Shown here: positions 63,682 through 64,000 of the stretch, in pieces
Numbering within the stretch: position 1 is the first letter of the stretch
Layout: the number at the start of each line of letters is the position of its first letter
Source of the DNA: Phytophthora sp. 'mugwort'
Lineage: Eukaryota; Oomycota; Peronosporomycetes; Peronosporales; Peronosporaceae
Direction of reading: 5' to 3'
Length of the DNA stretch: 64,000 bases
Assembly: GCA_033558025.1 (NCBI GenBank)
Contig: JAUCEF010000017.1
Span: 2,108,001 to 2,172,000, forward strand
Program-made: the position numbers and the translations under genes
The notes under the pieces: model-generated
What the model was told of the DNA's origin: nothing
The model's database searches: none
The model's input: only the letters and a program-made list of their open reading frames with translations

Positions 63682-64000
63682 CTAGATCAAGCGCTCAATG
63701 ATCATGGCACCAGCGCCACCGCCACCGTTGCAGATGGATGCACAGCCGATAGTGGCATCCTTCTCCTTGAGGATGTGGATGAGCGTACCTACGATACGCG
63801 TTCCGGACATGCCAATCGGGTGGCCGATAGCGACGGCGCCGCCGTTCACATTGAGGCGGTCATGCGGGATGTTCATGAGACGCATGTTGGCCAGCCCCAC
63901 GACCGAGAAGGCCTCGTTGATCTCGTGATAGTCCACGTCACTCATCTGCAACCTGGCATGGTGAAGCGCTAGTGGGACCGCCTTGGATGGCGCAATGGTG
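63682..64000 (-). CDS. Acetyl-CoA acetyltransferase (thiolase), C-terminal part, runs off the window
   Basis: Thiolase that joins or splits acetoacetyl-CoA. Only the last 105 residues are here; the 5' part lies beyond position 64000. Diagnostic motifs: VDYHEINEAFSVVGLA (thiolase signature with the NEAF active-site loop), NVNGGAVAIGHPIGMSGTRI (catalytic His of GHP), and CNGGGGAGAMIIERL (C-terminal Gly loop). In this class the second catalytic Cys lies in the C-x-GGG segment, present here as ICNGGGGAG. The stop is at 63682. No peroxisomal SKL-type tail is seen (ends ERLI), so mitochondrial or cytosolic location is inferred. Confidence 0.93.
   Translation of the reverse strand, partial: TIAPSKAVPLALHHARLQMSDVDYHEINEAFSVVGLANMRLMNIPHDRLNVNGGAVAIGHPIGMSGTRIVGTLIHILKEKDATIGCASICNGGGGAGAMIIERLI

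Overview
The window reads as nuclear DNA of an oomycete, most likely Phytophthora or a close relative. It has GC-rich, mostly intron-poor housekeeping genes with short GT-AG introns (about 70-90 bases), close spacing on both strands, and interspersed TE blocks (hAT, Tc1/mariner-like, Ty1/copia, Maverick). The species call is inference from gene style and TE content; no marker fixes it.

Layout. 0.1-20.7 kb is a gene-dense block: glycyl-tRNA synthetase; DAHP synthase and chorismate synthase (first and last enzymes of the shikimate pathway) on opposite strands with a tRNA-Arg(CCU) between them; a SAC3/THP3/LENG8-like protein divergent from a mitochondrial-type monothiol glutaredoxin; a CCDC97-like protein; a large unrecognised acidic protein; a hAT-like, probably domesticated, protein; a PP2C phosphatase; and an ankyrin-like ORF. 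20.8-32.5 kb is a transposon graveyard: a 3'-truncated copia element, two copies of one DDE transposase in opposite orientation, a second DDE transposase family and a hAT element, all broken. 32.9-41.7 kb returns to host genes: presenilin, an EF-hand calcineurin-B/CIB-like protein, a SthA-type pyridine nucleotide transhydrogenase, and a two-RRM RNA-binding protein. After 61.1 kb come an F-BAR-like/SBF2-like protein and the C-terminal part of a thiolase.

The main find is 42,213-61,092: a full-length but decayed Maverick/Polinton (endogenous adenovirus-like element) of 18,880 bp. It has 189-bp terminal inverted repeats beginning AGTAGTAAC and a perfect 6-bp target duplication (TTTGCT). It carries a protein-primed family B DNA polymerase, an RVE integrase with a chromodomain, an A32/FtsK-like packaging ATPase, a minor capsid (penton-like) protein, a pVI-like precursor with an adenain-type cleavage motif, an adenain-like protease, and a double jelly-roll major capsid protein. 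It also carries a reverse-strand gene for a phage-like fibre protein ending in an endosialidase-type (S74) self-processing chaperone domain. About 3.7 kb in the middle holds ORFs I do not recognise. A 1,531-bp Tc1-like transposon (43,677-45,207) is nested inside it. Nearly every element gene has frameshifts or stops while the host genes around it are intact, so this is a dead provirus. It sits 69 bases upstream of the ATG of the F-BAR-like gene.
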